A DNA stretch of 64,000 bases from assembly GCA_029204225.1 (NCBI GenBank), contig CM055109.1, positions 30,937,360-31,001,359 of the forward strand, read 5' to 3'. The translations under genes and the position numbers were made by a program. The stretch comes from Diphasiastrum complanatum (lineage: Eukaryota; Streptophyta; Lycopodiopsida; Lycopodiales; Lycopodiaceae). Below, piece by piece: positions 46,428 through 58,645 of this stretch (positions are counted from its first letter, which is position 1; each line of letters begins with the position of its first letter). The notes below the pieces were generated by a model. The model was not told the origin of the DNA, did no database searches, and saw nothing but the letters and a program-made list of their open reading frames with translations.

Positions 46428-48290
46428 ATGGTTAACTTCAGACAATAGTTAGTTTAGCATGAGATGTAATAACTTCTTTATATGCTCGTTCCAAAATTCG
46501 GGACTAGAGCTTTAAGACTGAAAATCTTGGTGTGCTGAATGCAAAAACTGAAGCGGGAGAGGCAAAACTTTTGAAATCATTGTATGCTTATAGTGAAATA
46601 TAAGGTGGGATGATTTTTCAATGCGATATAAACATTACAAAAATAATGAATGCTAGATCTATTCATATTGATTTATTGTAGGTAGATTCATTTACATGAT
46701 TGTAGCTTTAACAATGGCAATGTTCCATTTGCATGTTGCTCTTCCAATGGAATGCACTCCAATTATTAAGAAAAATGTGAAAGTTGTAGAGAATGTTGCA
46801 GCAATAATTAGAGAATTGAGAATGAATAATCATGGTGGGTGGATGGATCAATTTATCCTAATCATCCAGCTACCAATTTGTGTCCAGATTTTAAGTCCAT
46901 AACTCATCTTCTCAGATATGTATGTGAAGGAAATAGCAGATTACTTGGATATTGTCAAAGGTTGCGTGATATTGGAATGCATAGCATTTCTTGTCTGAAT
47001 CAACAATTACAGTTTGCTAATCAACACAAATCAACAATTGCTTCATTATGTGCAACACACTAGTACTGAAAACAATGCACTCGAGAATGCTATGTACACT
47101 TCGAGGATCAAACCAAGAAATGTTAGAATCCATGGAAAAGTTGCAATCCAAGAGTTTAAAATTTGTCGTTGATCTAAAAGTTATCAGTAAGGCAATGATG
47201 AAGATGAAAAGAAAGAGAGTACCGATGAAGAATATTGATGACCTATCTACACATAGCGGCAATCAGAAAAAAAGAATCCGAGCATTCAAGTATGTTGTCA
47301 TCTAAACTGTTTATTTGATTTGTATATGTCATTGTTTGATTTGCACTTGATAACATGAATTATTTATTTATTAAACATAATTTGAGTTTCATATGTTTGT
47401 TGCAGATCATGTTTGGTGGCAAAGAACTATCTAATAGATCGTTCATGCATTGGATCATCTTTAAGTCATGTTTTATCAAGAAAGTCAGCAAAGGAAATGA
47501 TAAAAAATGCTCGGTTTGAAAAAATGAAAATGAAATTGTAGAGACTATTTTGATTAAGGTTCAATTATATTTGGATGCGAATGTGATACAAGGTGCATGT
47601 GATGTATCTGGAATTAGCAGAAATGCTTATTCTACTTTTTTTAGAATAGTTAAAGAAGCTTTCTCCCAAGAGATGGTGAAGATAATTAATCTTCCATGTC
47701 CATTTCGGGTAAGATTAGCTAGAAATTTTTATAATGACAGAATGTTCAAAGTAGTTGGCCAACCACTTCATATAACTGAATTATACAAATCAGAATATGG
47801 TGAGCTCAATTACAACGATTGCAATAATATTTTCCTTGATATTGAAAATGTTCTAAAATACCTTATTCGATTCTATAAACTAGACGAACATCAAGTAAAT
47901 GGAAAGATCATTATTGTAATAAAATTTGATGAATCTGAAATAATCAAGAGTTAGAAGTTGGAACGTGTGAGTGTCACTTTGATGAACAAAATTTCAGATA
48001 TAGATGATTGAACGTTTAGTGTTCAATCGGAAAATTACATATGGTGGTTGGCGGCATTCCAGGTATACATTTCAATTTTCATTTAGAATATCTATATAAA
48101 CGATTCATACCTTGCCAGTTTTTATTGACATGTCATGCATTACTTGTTTCTCTACAGGTCTTGAAAGAGGACCATAAAATACTATCACGGATAATTTCAA
48201 GAACAAATTATGGCAAGTTTATAAAGAGACATTTGGAGGGTGAGAAATCTACAATCGAAAACCATGGAAGTTTTTAAATTCAATGGCACC
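46428..48290 (+). pseudogene. Transposase-like gene, N-terminal half, inverted copy
   Basis: Reverse complement of 1940-3815. Frames: 46839-47063, 47048-47305 (RKRVPMKNIDD), an intron-like GTATGTT...TTGTTGCAG gap, SCLVAKNYLIDRS at about 47408, 47550-47954 (VSGISRNAYSTFF, ITELYKSEYGELNY), then GGIPGIHFNF at 48041. A frameshift and a stop near 47540 match those of the left copy, so the damage predates duplication. The homology ends at 48290, inside the gene, where a block in opposite orientation begins. Confidence 0.5.
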
Positions 48291-49309
48291 TTGAACATTG
48301 CTGGTACTGCCAAGGTTTTATGGATTCTAATTTTATTATAACTTAGATTGCAAAAGACGTCAATCTATAAACATATAGAAATTAAGAGCATGACAAGATA
48401 GTAGCACACTTCAGACAGACCATGTCTATTCTTGTATTAGGTTTCTCTGGCTAAAAATCCTTTACTTGATGCAAGTTGTACAAAGATTTGCTATTTGTTT
48501 TATGCTAATTCCATGTCTAGTGTAATTCGAATCGAAAAGCAAAGACATACCATTAGCCTACAGATTACACGTGTAACAATCACAAGACATACTTACCTAA
48601 TTAAGACTCTTGCACAAGAAAAATATGACATGTTTCTAGATAGAAAAAAAAGAGATCTTTTCCAGTTGCATATGAATGCAACGAGGAAAGTGAAAACTAG
48701 GAAAAGTGCAACACTTTCCTAGTTTGACAATCTAGGAAAAGCAACATTTTAGATTCCTAGACAGGAAATATTTTTCCTATATAAAAAACACAAACCACAA
48801 AATCACACTTTCCTATATAGAAAACTTATGACATATTTCTAGATAGGAAAAAAACAGATCTTTCCTAGTGAAATCTAGAAAAAGTGGAACAGTTTCCTAC
48901 TTTGACAATCTTGGAAAAGCAATGTCTAGATTCCTAGACAAGAACTTCTTTTTTCTACATAAGAAACAAGAAACCAAAAAATCAAACTTTCCTATATAGA
49001 AAATCAGACTTGTCATATATAAAAAACTTAATAGGGAATATTTAACCATAAAATCAAACTTTCCTATAAAAAAAACTTAATAGAAAATATTTATCTATGT
49101 ATAAAAAATATCAAAGATACAAAACAAATGTATATAATTAGAGAACCAAGATTCAACCTCTATTGAATGCTAAAATCCAACTTGTACCTAAAAATAGCTA
49201 CATTTTAAATTGAAACCAACAGAAAGCATTCAATATAAATACATTGTATTGCAAAAATTATGCCCAATTAAATTAAAAATCTCTAAACAAAAGCCCTTTG
49301 TTAATGTCA

Positions 49310-49690
49310 ATTCTCTATCGCACACTATCTCTGATCAATGTTAAATTCGTCTTGCAAAAACATGTCTTCACGACAAAAATTCCTTCTCTCGTAAGAATCC
49401 AAGAGCTCATAGTTTTCATGCTTATTCAGATCAACGTAGGCTGCATACAATGCAAAATCAGATGAACATGGAATTTATTGGAGCATATCCTAAAATCTTA
49501 AGTGCAATATTTTTCTTAGCAAAAATTATTTTATGCACCCTATTAAAATTATGTCCTCCAAGAAAATGAGAAAGTGCCTTAATTGTCATAATCATTGTAT
49601 TACCATGTTGATGAAATTTTGAATGGGCAACACTTATCTCATTATTCTTGAAGAACTTCAGATGATGGCCCAGTGCGGAATCTTAGAACA
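49310..49690 (-). pseudogene. Antisense LKILGY domain paralogue, copy 2
   Basis: Same as 9591-9990, but AATCAGATGAACATGG replaces AATGAGATGATCTGAACATGG. That loses 5 bp and shifts the frame. Confidence 0.45.
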
Positions 49691-49699
49691 ACAAAATTC

Positions 49700-50970
49700 A
49701 ACAAAAATTGTAACCCATTAATATTTACTAGGACTTTCAAGATTTTCCTTATTGGAGAATCCCTTATATGATTAGCCATATGAATGACTAATTGGATCTT
49801 ATGTAAGGGTATGTCTTTTAAGTTACTATATATGCCTTCAAAGATGATATTTATGCCTGCTCCGCCATCAATCTAGATGCCCCTAATATCAATACCCTGA
49901 ATGCCAATCTCCAATCTTGGAACAATGTCCTTTTTTGTAGATTGCACAATGGCATTAAGTGATGCTAAAGGTGGCCCTTTTAGTTGTTAATTCTAGGCAA
50001 CTTAGCACGTATGGACTCTACCAACAAGTACAATGCAATATGAATTAAGTTTTAATTAACTCACCATTACCTGAAATTTATAATTGCTCACAAAATTTTC
50101 AATTTGGTCAGCTACAATATTGACCAATTCTTGATAGGAGTTAGGTCCATGAGACTATTGCAATTGATTCAGCACCTCCTACATAACCCTGGCCATCTAA
50201 CCCACATCCATATTAGATTTTTGTACTTGGCCCCACATTTTCTACATATATTGCCTCATCGCCTTCCCTTTGTCCTTGTGACAGGTAACAACTTGAACAT
50301 CTAACATTGGTGGTTCCTCAACCATCACAACTTGTACTGGTGCTTGATGTTCTGGACCACGCACCCTTGCTTGATTCGGTTGTTGATTTGGCATCAAATT
50401 TGGATCATTAAAACGATTATTGATTTGAGGTGGTGGTAATCCACGCTCCAAATTTTCAATGCACTGGCAGTGGCACATCACACAATTGAAATATCGATGC
50501 CCCATTTGACTACGTAAATTGCACACCGTCTTCCAGTAGATCCTGACGATAACGTATTTGCCACTGGAATGGTCATTGTGGCTTTTGGCCTTGCATCATT
50601 GCGGTCCTTGCTGACAAGGTGCTAGCTGCTGTTGCATCTATGGCTGTGGTGGTTGTTGTTGATGCGTCTGCATTGCAAATGCCCCCGTGGTTCTCAGAGC
50701 CTTTAATCTTCCACAATCATTTGTCCAATGACTGTACATATTCAAATCGTGCAATACCATGAGCCACTAGGACATTCATTAATGTAATGTCCCTCTTGAT
50801 TGCAGCGTACATTTCCTGGTCTAAATTTGGTGGTAACTATGTCATGATTTTGAACAACCGTGTGTTTCTTATCCTTCCCTTATTCTTATGTTTTTTGGAT
50901 TTCTTTCCCTCATTAGAAGAAGAAGAGCTCTTTGGAACTAGAAGACACTAAATCTGTCACGGGCAGTCCA
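49700..50970 (-). pseudogene. Gypsy gag-protease remnant, copy 3
   Basis: Matches 9950-11250, including frame 50526-50242 (MCNLRSQMGHRYFNC) and the IDGGAGINII-type protease box near 49870. Confidence 0.5.
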
Positions 50971-51707
50971 AATACAGCAAATACATCATCTGCCAGGCGC
51001 GCTGATCCGATATCCCATATGCAGAAAACACATACTGGAATTCATAATGAAAGACCTATGAAAATGTTTTGAATGAACATTATCTCAAAAGGAAAATTTT
51101 CGTTTTTACGATGCTTAAATAGGACGAGAGATTGTAATAATTCTCCTCGTGCATGTTTTTCAATAATATGCATTAATCATTTGTTTATAATTTTTTTACT
51201 GATTATTCTATGAGGCTAGTGATTGTCTATTTAATGTATTCCAGCACAGGTACAGATTCTAGGGTCAGGGCTAATAATGATTCGTTGAATCTAGTGATAG
51301 ACTACTTAATGTATTCCGGCATAGATACAAATTTGTCTCACTCTGATTGGTGGATAAATATAGGCTGTAAATCTCAATTCGTTATTTGACAAATGTATGG
51401 CTGTGATCAACATGAATTGGCTATAAACATGTGCACCACTTTCCATATTTCGATTCTGTGATCTTTTATTCTAAACTCTCTAGCCTTCTTGTTTTTTTTC
51501 ATTCTCGCGATATCGAATCGACGTGCGCCATCCCTTGCTGTGCATGCTCGTATTCATTTAGGCGCACTGAATCGATATCAGCCACTTCCGACGAGTGCTT
51601 TTCGGAAAATTTTATTCTCGGCCTTACCATATCAGATCAGCGTGCGCACTTTGCTTTATTCCTATACCAATATTTATCTGTCACGTTAAACTGATATCAG
51701 ATTCAAT

Positions 51708-52032
51708 ATGGCTAGTTCCTCCATGGCCTCAGGACAAACTTATGGATTTTTTTAATGCCAGTGACATTCTATCTAACAAATTAGAGTATTTTGCTGGTAT
51801 TTTTTTTGCTCCCTTCGATATCGATAAGCTAGTTAATGATAATCGTTATAGTTTAATTTCTTATCCAGATATTTTTTCTCTGATTATTAGTACTCCTGTT
51901 TTGGATATAAATAATTTTTGTTTCGTTCATTTTCAGGACCTTGTACATTCCCAACCATCCTCTAAGCATAAACACAATAGAACCTACATGACCATTTCAA
52001 AAGAAATATATACTGTGATATCCACAAAATAA
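51708..52032 (+). pseudogene. Conserved orphan ORF 'NASDIL', copy 3
   Basis: MASSSMASGQTYGFF then T7-TAA, continuing in the +1 frame to ISKEIYTVISTK at 52032. It differs from the 12-14 kb copies at several residues (for example DIDKLVNDN), yet the downstream frame stays open, which suggests the frame was once constrained. Confidence 0.45.
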
Positions 52033-52055
52033 TATGTCGTCTTCTAATCAAAGGA

Positions 52056-52484
52056 ATGGCTTTTGTCTTCTACATATCTTTTGAAATTCTAGATGATGAG
52101 TCTGTTGAATCTTCAACTGTTCCATTGATCAAAACATCTACACCTGCTCCAGTTGATATAAATGATGCATATACTGATATAGGGGTTGAAGCTGAAGCAT
52201 CTATGGCTTCAGATTATCAAAAAACTCTCTCTCGTTCTATAATTCTCTCTGATTCTCTTCTATCTGCATCTCCTATTAATCAATTAGCTCTACTCGATGT
52301 TCCTTTATATTTTTTAAATAATGAATGTTATATTTCATTTAATGATATAGAAGATGTATTGAATTCTATAGAGGATGAAATCCTCTCAATTTTTGCTCAA
52401 AAGTTATCAGAATTTTCTGACATTGTTGATTACTCATATGATGACCTTGAAAGTGAGAGAGATTATGATAAAGATGACGATTGA
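52056..52484 (+). CDS. Acidic orphan protein of the B block (best copy)
   Basis: 142 codons: N-terminal MAFVFYISFEILDDE, Ser/Pro/Thr-rich middle, then LLDVPLYFLNNECYISFNDIEDVL and a strongly acidic C-terminus (YDDLESERDYDKDDD). One stop codon (TGA at 52482-52484, TGG in the 1-kb copy) separates it from KSGNEALEAMIE, so the ancestral frame ran further. An upstream alternative start, ATG TCG TCT TCT at 52034, is in another frame. Family unknown. Possibly part of a virus-like or transposon protein, but I have no motif to support that. Confidence 0.4.
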   Translation: MAFVFYISFEILDDESVESSTVPLIKTSTPAPVDINDAYTDIGVEAEASMASDYQKTLSRSIILSDSLLSASPINQLALLDVPLYFLNNECYISFNDIEDVLNSIEDEILSIFAQKLSEFSDIVDYSYDDLESERDYDKDDD

Positions 52485-52544
52485 AAATCTGGCAATGAGG
52501 CCTTGGAGGCCATGATTGAATAATCTAAAGCCTATGAAAAATCT

Positions 52545-53229
52545 TTGCCTACAATGGAGGAATTTTTGGAATTTCAAAAAAGATATCCCCCTAGATCTAG
52601 ATATAACCCCTCCGGAAATGTAGAAGCCATTGGAGGACATGACATCAACAGAACAAACGTCGTTGATTATGATGATTATGATCTGGTAAGTAGATATTAT
52701 ATTGGTATTGATATTGTTCAACTTTCTTATTTCTTATTGGTATTGATATTGTTCAGTTTTCTTATTGAGTTTGCAGTGTTATGTATCATTCTAAATTTAT
52801 TTTCTTTTCTCGTTTACAGTATGCTATGAGGCATTTGAGGTGTATCAGCCGGGAGAAAAGATGTTTCTCTATCTAATTATTTGAAAAACTTTCAATATAA
52901 TGAGATTTGTATATATCATTCTTCTTATAATCCATATGCAACCACTGTCATTATGACCATCAAATCATTATCAGTTTGTTTAGGAGGTCATAAGTACACA
53001 ACAGGAACATATAAAATATTTTTTGTACAAGAGGGATTTGGCTATTAAGATATTGGGTTATACTCCCAATGAGACAACGAAAAGATCATCTGCATTGGCC
53101 CTTTATTCGGGTTACATTGATATAAGCAAGAGGAAGAATTTAGAATTTTTGGATCCATATGAAAGGAGATTATTCCTTCATGACAATACCATCCGTCTGA
53201 ATCTTGAAGAGGATGATGATGATAATTAA
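52545..53229 (+). pseudogene. Acidic ORF downstream exon(s) and LKILGY domain, copy 2
   Basis: Parallel of 180-860: MEEFLEFQKRYPPRS, donor GTAAGT at 52686, acceptor TTTACAG at 52818, the YEAFEVYQPGEKM stretch, IMTIKSLSVCLGG, then after a frameshift LAIKILGYTP...DPYERR and the Glu/Asp tail. Confidence 0.5.
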
Positions 53230-53258
53230 ATACTTTTTTGTAATAGATTTTTGATATA

Positions 53259-54152
53259 TTACAAGGATCTCTCTTTTGTAATGAATTTGAATGCCTTTCG
53301 AAATATCGTAATACTTGGCGAGTTTTTAGCTTGATATCTAAATTGTGCTCTTCTGTAAAACCACTGAAAAAGTTGAACTAAATATTTATTTCTTGAATTG
53401 TGTCCATGATTTGTTGCTCTATGAAATGCTCCCCTTGCTTGCCAATGACATTTTTCCATGTCTTGTTATGACCAGATACTTAAGCTCCCATATTCCTTTG
53501 CAAAATAAGTTTCATGATGAAGAAGGATGTCCTGCACACAATAGTTTTGATTAGTTACATCAGTAGAAAAAAATATAAGCCTGAATGAGAAAATTACTAG
53601 ATAATGATATAGATTAGGACCATGTAATGAGTAACGTTGTGTTTTCCCCAACAATCATGTACATATTTTACAAATGTGGTGCAATGATTTTGTAAATCCT
53701 CATATCTTCTGATGATAGGTTTTCTTTCCTAATAATACTTATGAGTTTGTCTAAATTGGTCCACACTTGTCCCTTTTTCACTCAATTACTTCCTTCCAGT
53801 GTTCGTGTGGCTTGAACAATTTCTTTTGATATTTCGTATCTGACACTTGATTCTTTGCATGTGTGATTGGATTCTTCTTGCTTTAGCACCTCCAATTGAT
53901 GGCTTATTAGGAATGTTTCCTTTTTTTCCCGGAGAGTGTTTTCAATCGTGACATTCCCTTTATGTAGTCCTGCATTTGACAAAACTATTTCCAACCTCCT
54001 AATTGTTGCTTTAGCCATTGGCTCTGGTTTCTGATTCCATGCTAGTAGAATATGCAGGTAGATTAGTTTTTCAATAATATGAACCTCAGCATGCAATGTG
54101 CATATGTGAACATATTTTAATGGAATTGGCAGAACACTTTTCATATTTGCGA
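53259..54152 (-). pseudogene. Transposase-like gene, C-terminal half, severed copy
   Basis: Matches 890-1787: frame 54144-53782 (CTLHAEVHIIEKL), acceptor TTGTGTGCAG near 53537, then MEKCHWQARGAFHRATNHG. It starts abruptly at 54152, where the left copy continues with CLYCMKDC-coding sequence. The missing N-terminal half is at 46428-48290 on the other strand. Confidence 0.5.
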
Positions 54153-54153
54153 T

Positions 54154-57100
54154 TTAATCACAATTGCATGCATCCTCATGCTCGAGGGCATTATGTCCGT
54201 AAAGCCCATAATAAATAGCCTTGGCCTATTGAAAGAAAGTTGTAAATTTTACATCGGATCCACTGCAATTAGAGCCATGGCTCTACAATCTAGAAAGGCC
54301 TTGATAATTATTATCTAAAGTGGGTGAATTCAATGTCATGAAAATCAACCTCACTAAACATCCCATTCTCATTCATGTTGTAATCATATATTGTAGCATG
54401 GGTTTATGGATGATAACTTGATCTAAAGCATGTACTCATCATAGCCATGAATTACTCTTTACCATGCATTGCATGTCATCGATCTATCATAGCCTACCTG
54501 TGACTAATAATGCCTTGATCTCCAACCAATGATAATATTACACTTAGTGTTATATCAAGAGATGGCAATGTATATTAGCAGATTATCACAAGAAGCACAC
54601 TAATATCGCATGTCAAATACAATAATATCACATGTCAACAAGGCTTAGATAAGCACTCATTCCTTAAAATGATGTTAGGGTTCTTGAGCCAAGTACACAA
54701 ATGAAAAGGCCTATGCATCCTTTTTCCCTACTTATTAAATTCTAAAATGGCACATAGCATATTTAAATAGTACCATATGATTGGAAAGAGTCTCATTATG
54801 ACCATATGCTTCTGTGGGAAAGCTTCTAAGACTTATCATGTGACCAACATAGAAATTCGTTCCTTCTTTTTTGGATAGGTGGAGGTTACAGTAAAAGTAA
54901 TCAAACAACAACATCACAACAGGCGACAAGCCACATTTCTTTTTTGCAGTTTTGGGGTGCACCTAGTTCTATTTGTCAGCAATAGCTTATGGATGCAATT
55001 TGTGATTTATGACTAAATTCAGTGCACGAGTTAATTCATGTGGTATGATAGTCATTTGTTATTACATCACAAACTGTAGACATCCAGCATAGGTCATGTT
55101 TTGGGTGTTTAGTTTCTTTCCATGCATATTCATCTATATTTACTTGTTTATTTGTTTATTTTTTCCTTTTGCAAATGTTTGTTGATTTTTTGGAATATCA
55201 GTACATAGGATAGAGTTGGTATTTTTTGTAGAAAACCTTTTAAGGATTACCAGGTTTATGACAATCTTCAAAGTTTAGTTTTGAGTTGTTAAGGTTTAGG
55301 AAATACAAACTTTTGATGACTCAATATTAATTTTTAATGGTTTTCATGGTTTTCAAAGGAATCCACATAGAAGTCCCAAACTTGCAGATTTTTATATCTA
55401 TTACAGAAATTGTTTGGTTGATCTTTGATCTTAATTTGAATGCAAAATGTTCTAGAATATGCATCTAAGTGTTGGTGCAATTTTGCAGAATCTAAATTGA
55501 AAAGGGAATAGGCCAATTATATCATTGAACATTAATTACTATTTCATCCTAAATGCCATTCTCTTTCATTCTAAATGTCTTAAATTAATGGCAAATTAGA
55601 GAATGATTGTAGATTACAAAGTGTGTGGAGCCCTACTTTGTAATAAACTATACATTTGATGTGCAGTTTAGATTTTTTGTATATGATATAGAAGTTTAAA
55701 TGAGCTAACTTTGTCTGATGTATTAAAATTGACATCGTAAAGGCAAATTCTATTAATTGGGGCCAAACTATTTTGAAGATGTAAACCCAGCCCAGTGACT
55801 GGTCATGTTAATATCCATGTCATTTCTCAAGCATTGTTTACAAACCTCTATGCACTATAACTAGGTGAGAGTGTGTCATTTGATGTCATGTTAACAACCA
55901 TGTTATTTTTGAAGCTGCATCTACAAACCCTTTGCACTATAACTAGTTGAGAGTGTGTCATTTGATGTATGAGTTTTACGAGAAGTAATCAATAGTTTGA
56001 TCTATCTGCTATGTAGACTTTCTTCTTATCTTTATTCCAACAGATGTTCAATATGTTAGAATTTTCATATTTGTTATTGATTACTATTAATTGAATTCTG
56101 ATCTCATAGGGCAAATATAACATTGTCCAAACAGTTACGAAACCTAAGAGACTGACTATAACTAAAAGATATTTACGTCGATTAGACCAAGGAAATGTAA
56201 AAATTATTGAGGGTCTTTGCCATGTTCAGTCTTAGTTCTATAAAATTCTTGGCTACAATTACCAAAATAAAACATATACACTTCTAACTCGGAATTGGTA
56301 TCAATCATGTTTGTAACAACTATATTGTCGCCAGTACGATATTACCAAAACCTTTGATGTTACCAGATGTCAAAGTAAAACCAAAATATTAGTTGACAAC
56401 CAGTACGTTTACAACAAAGTACCCCCAATCAACTTATTATGAAGTTTTTAGCACACTACAGGATCTTTATGGGGCGTTGTGATTGCACGAGAATGATCAA
56501 AGAATAGTTTAGTTGAAAAGTCCAAGGCAAGAGCACAATGGCATACCATAGACTGGAAAAACTAACTCTTCACTATGATAGATAGCTATCAGAAAGAATT
56601 CTAAGTGCTCGTTATGGGAAAAATAGGCTGCTCTCGGGTAGCGAGATAAAATGATAACCAAAAAACTCGGGTAGAGGATGAGCCCAAAATCTCAGTATTC
56701 ACAATATGGCAAAACAAGCCAAAGTTTCCCTACATCAATGAGGCTTGAGTTTCTACAGTGGATTTGCATGGAATGTCCACATCTTCCAATTAACTCATAT
56801 ATCATAGATCCACATGTAAAACTGCATGCATGGATATTGCATGTCAGCTCCCTAAGCTACCTAGACATGTGTAGATTATGTAAACTGATTTGGATGTTGC
56901 ATGCACTGATTGCATGTCAGGTCCCTAAGCTACCTAGACATGTGTAGATTATGTAAATTGATTTGCATTTTGCATGCATGCATTCTGACTAACATTGCAT
57001 GTCATCTAATATTTTGCATGACATCAAAATTGAATCCACCTAACTTAAATTCAACCTCTTCTAGCAGGTTATGTGCTCACTTCACATACCCTAATGTACA

Positions 57101-57177
57101 ATAAAATATTTACAAGAAATAAGGTGAGCATATCCCCCAAAGTCAACACATGAAGATATGTTTTACGACTTTTCACA
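54154..57177 (-). repeat. Family D LTR-like repeat, copy 3
   Basis: Minus strand, starting TGTGAAAAGTCG at 57177. It is collinear with 26945-30160 without that copy's internal duplication, and 57177 to about 55310 is collinear with 16616-14749. It contains the paired CCTAAGCTACCTAGACATGTG units (56850-56945). It ends where block B begins (54152). 54300-55000 holds sequence not clearly shared with copy 2. Confidence 0.55.
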
Positions 57178-57192
57178 CTCCTTAAAATATAT

Positions 57193-57410
57193 CTACCTAT
57201 TCACCATAGACTTTGAGATTAAGCCAAGATTAGATCTCATCTTGAAAAATGCATTCTTGAGCAATGGCTTGGTGAGAAGATCTACAACACAATTTGAAGA
57301 TCCAACATGCTCCAATAAGATCTCCCTCCCAATTACTTTCTCTCTTACAAAGTGATGAGCTACTTTGACGTGTTTGCTCCTTGCATGGGATACAAGATTG
57401 TTTGCAAGAA
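57193..57410 (-). pseudogene. Family D copia RNase H terminus, copy 3
   Basis: HARSKHVKVAHHFVREKV and VDLLTKPLLKN, ending 16 bp before the LTR start. Homology stops at about 57410, so only about 70 residues remain. Confidence 0.75.
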
Positions 57411-57545
57411 GGTAATGGCCATTACCATAAATAATCTGGAACCCGATAGTGAGTGGCAGTGACACGAGCTGTCCGGAGACCGGATTATTTGTGGCAATGG
57501 TCGACCAATGGACCATTACCTCATGTAATTTTTAGCTGACTTTTT

Positions 57546-57548
<3 letters not shown>

Positions 57549-57629
<81 letters not shown>
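57549..57629 (+). repeat. (TC)n microsatellite, about 40 units
   Basis: Uninterrupted TC from 57549 to 57629, likely polymorphic in length. The Arg-Glu-repeat frame through it is an artefact. Confidence 0.98.
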
Positions 57630-57630
<1 letters not shown>

Positions 57631-57639
57631 ACACGATGA

Positions 57640-58020
57640 CATTTGTTTTGGGACTTTGACCTAAAGAATAGTAACCTTTTTTTAAATTTTTTAATGGTCC
57701 TAGTTTCAAACCAAAATCAATGTTTTTTTTTAAGGATTATCTAACTTGCAATAAAAAAAAATGTTAAGAAGTGTCTATTTTTAATGAAGCACTGCAGGTT
57801 TTCTTTTTGCAAATTTCATAAAACCATCATTATTATATAAAGCATAACATTTCAAGACAACACATGATTTTTGGAAGTCCAAACACCATTAAAACACAAA
57901 AGGGCTTAAATTATATTATACATATATTTTTTCAAAGTCTCCCCCTTTCTAGTTTAGATACTGGTGAATTAGAAAGTAGGAATAAAATACTAGGGGACAA
58001 TGTAGGTGGTGGGGCAATTC
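57640..58020. other. Unassigned, A/T-run-rich
   Basis: Homopolymer runs and no coding signal. Confidence 0.3.
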
Positions 58021-58028
58021 AGTACTAG

Positions 58029-58645
58029 ATGGAGGTCTTCCAAAACATGGCTACATTTGGTTTTCCTGATTTTAAAAGTCTGCACGATGATATGCTTCAA
58101 TACATCAGACTGGGAACTCCAATTCTCGTGCTGCCATACATATCAAAGTAAGTGTCGATTTTATTTTATTGAATTATTTATATGAATTTTGATTTCACAT
58201 TGATTCTCATAAATTTATTGTTTTCTGATTTCAGTGCTTATGTGTGTTGTCCTTGTACATCAATGATGAGGGTGTGTGTAATCCAATTTGTTTAAAGGTG
58301 AACTCTATTACACACACACACAAAATTTTCAGGACCCATATACAGAAAATACGAACTCTTTCCAGTACCAAATGCAAAAGCATATTCCAAGCTGAAAATG
58401 GTTGATGTAGAGGTATAAATTTTTGAATATTGGTTCAATGCGCCCTTGTAGTTATTGATTGGTTTACTTTCATAAAGTGAGCGCTGATTCGATATTCAAT
58501 GAAATAATGTTCAAATTTGGATCTGCCATCCTCCCAACAGGTTGATTCTGTCAGTTGTGGTTGGTATACTGTATGCAATGCCAAACACTTTTTCAGTTGG
58601 CTTGCATTACATGATGGACTTCCAAATCTGGAAGGCGTAGTATTC
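58029..58645 (+). pseudogene. Fragmentary multi-exon gene, possible Ulp1/C48-type peptidase piece
   Basis: Exon-like islands: from ATG 58029 (MEVFQNMATFGFPDF...) to donor GTAAGTG near 58149; after a TTTTCAG at about 58331, GPIYRKYELFPVPNAKAY...KLKMVDVE up to a GTATAA donor; after CCCAACAG at about 58541, VDSVSCGWYTVCNAKHFF. The DSVSCGWY stretch resembles the region around the catalytic Cys of Ulp1/SENP (C48) peptidases, where a Cys-Gly follows a polar segment. I could not see the His and Asp of the triad. C48 domains occur both in host SUMO proteases and in captured form in plant transposons. Low certainty. Confidence 0.25.

Larger units (their letters stand above)
48297..54152 (+). repeat. 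B block copy 3 (complete as far as seen)
   Basis: Begins with the end of family C (equal to 8570-8880) and the TTTCCTA tandem repeat (48600-49010). It continues with the antisense LKILGY and gag-PR remnants, NASDIL ORF, acidic ORF, intron and sense LKILGY domain, and ends in the C-terminal half of the transposase-like gene. 48297-52430 matches 8570-14748 without the tandem duplication, and 52369-54152 matches 1-1787. Confidence 0.7.

Noticed and set aside
57521-57709. Frame encoding alternating Arg-Glu
   Set aside because: Product of reading through the (TC)n microsatellite.
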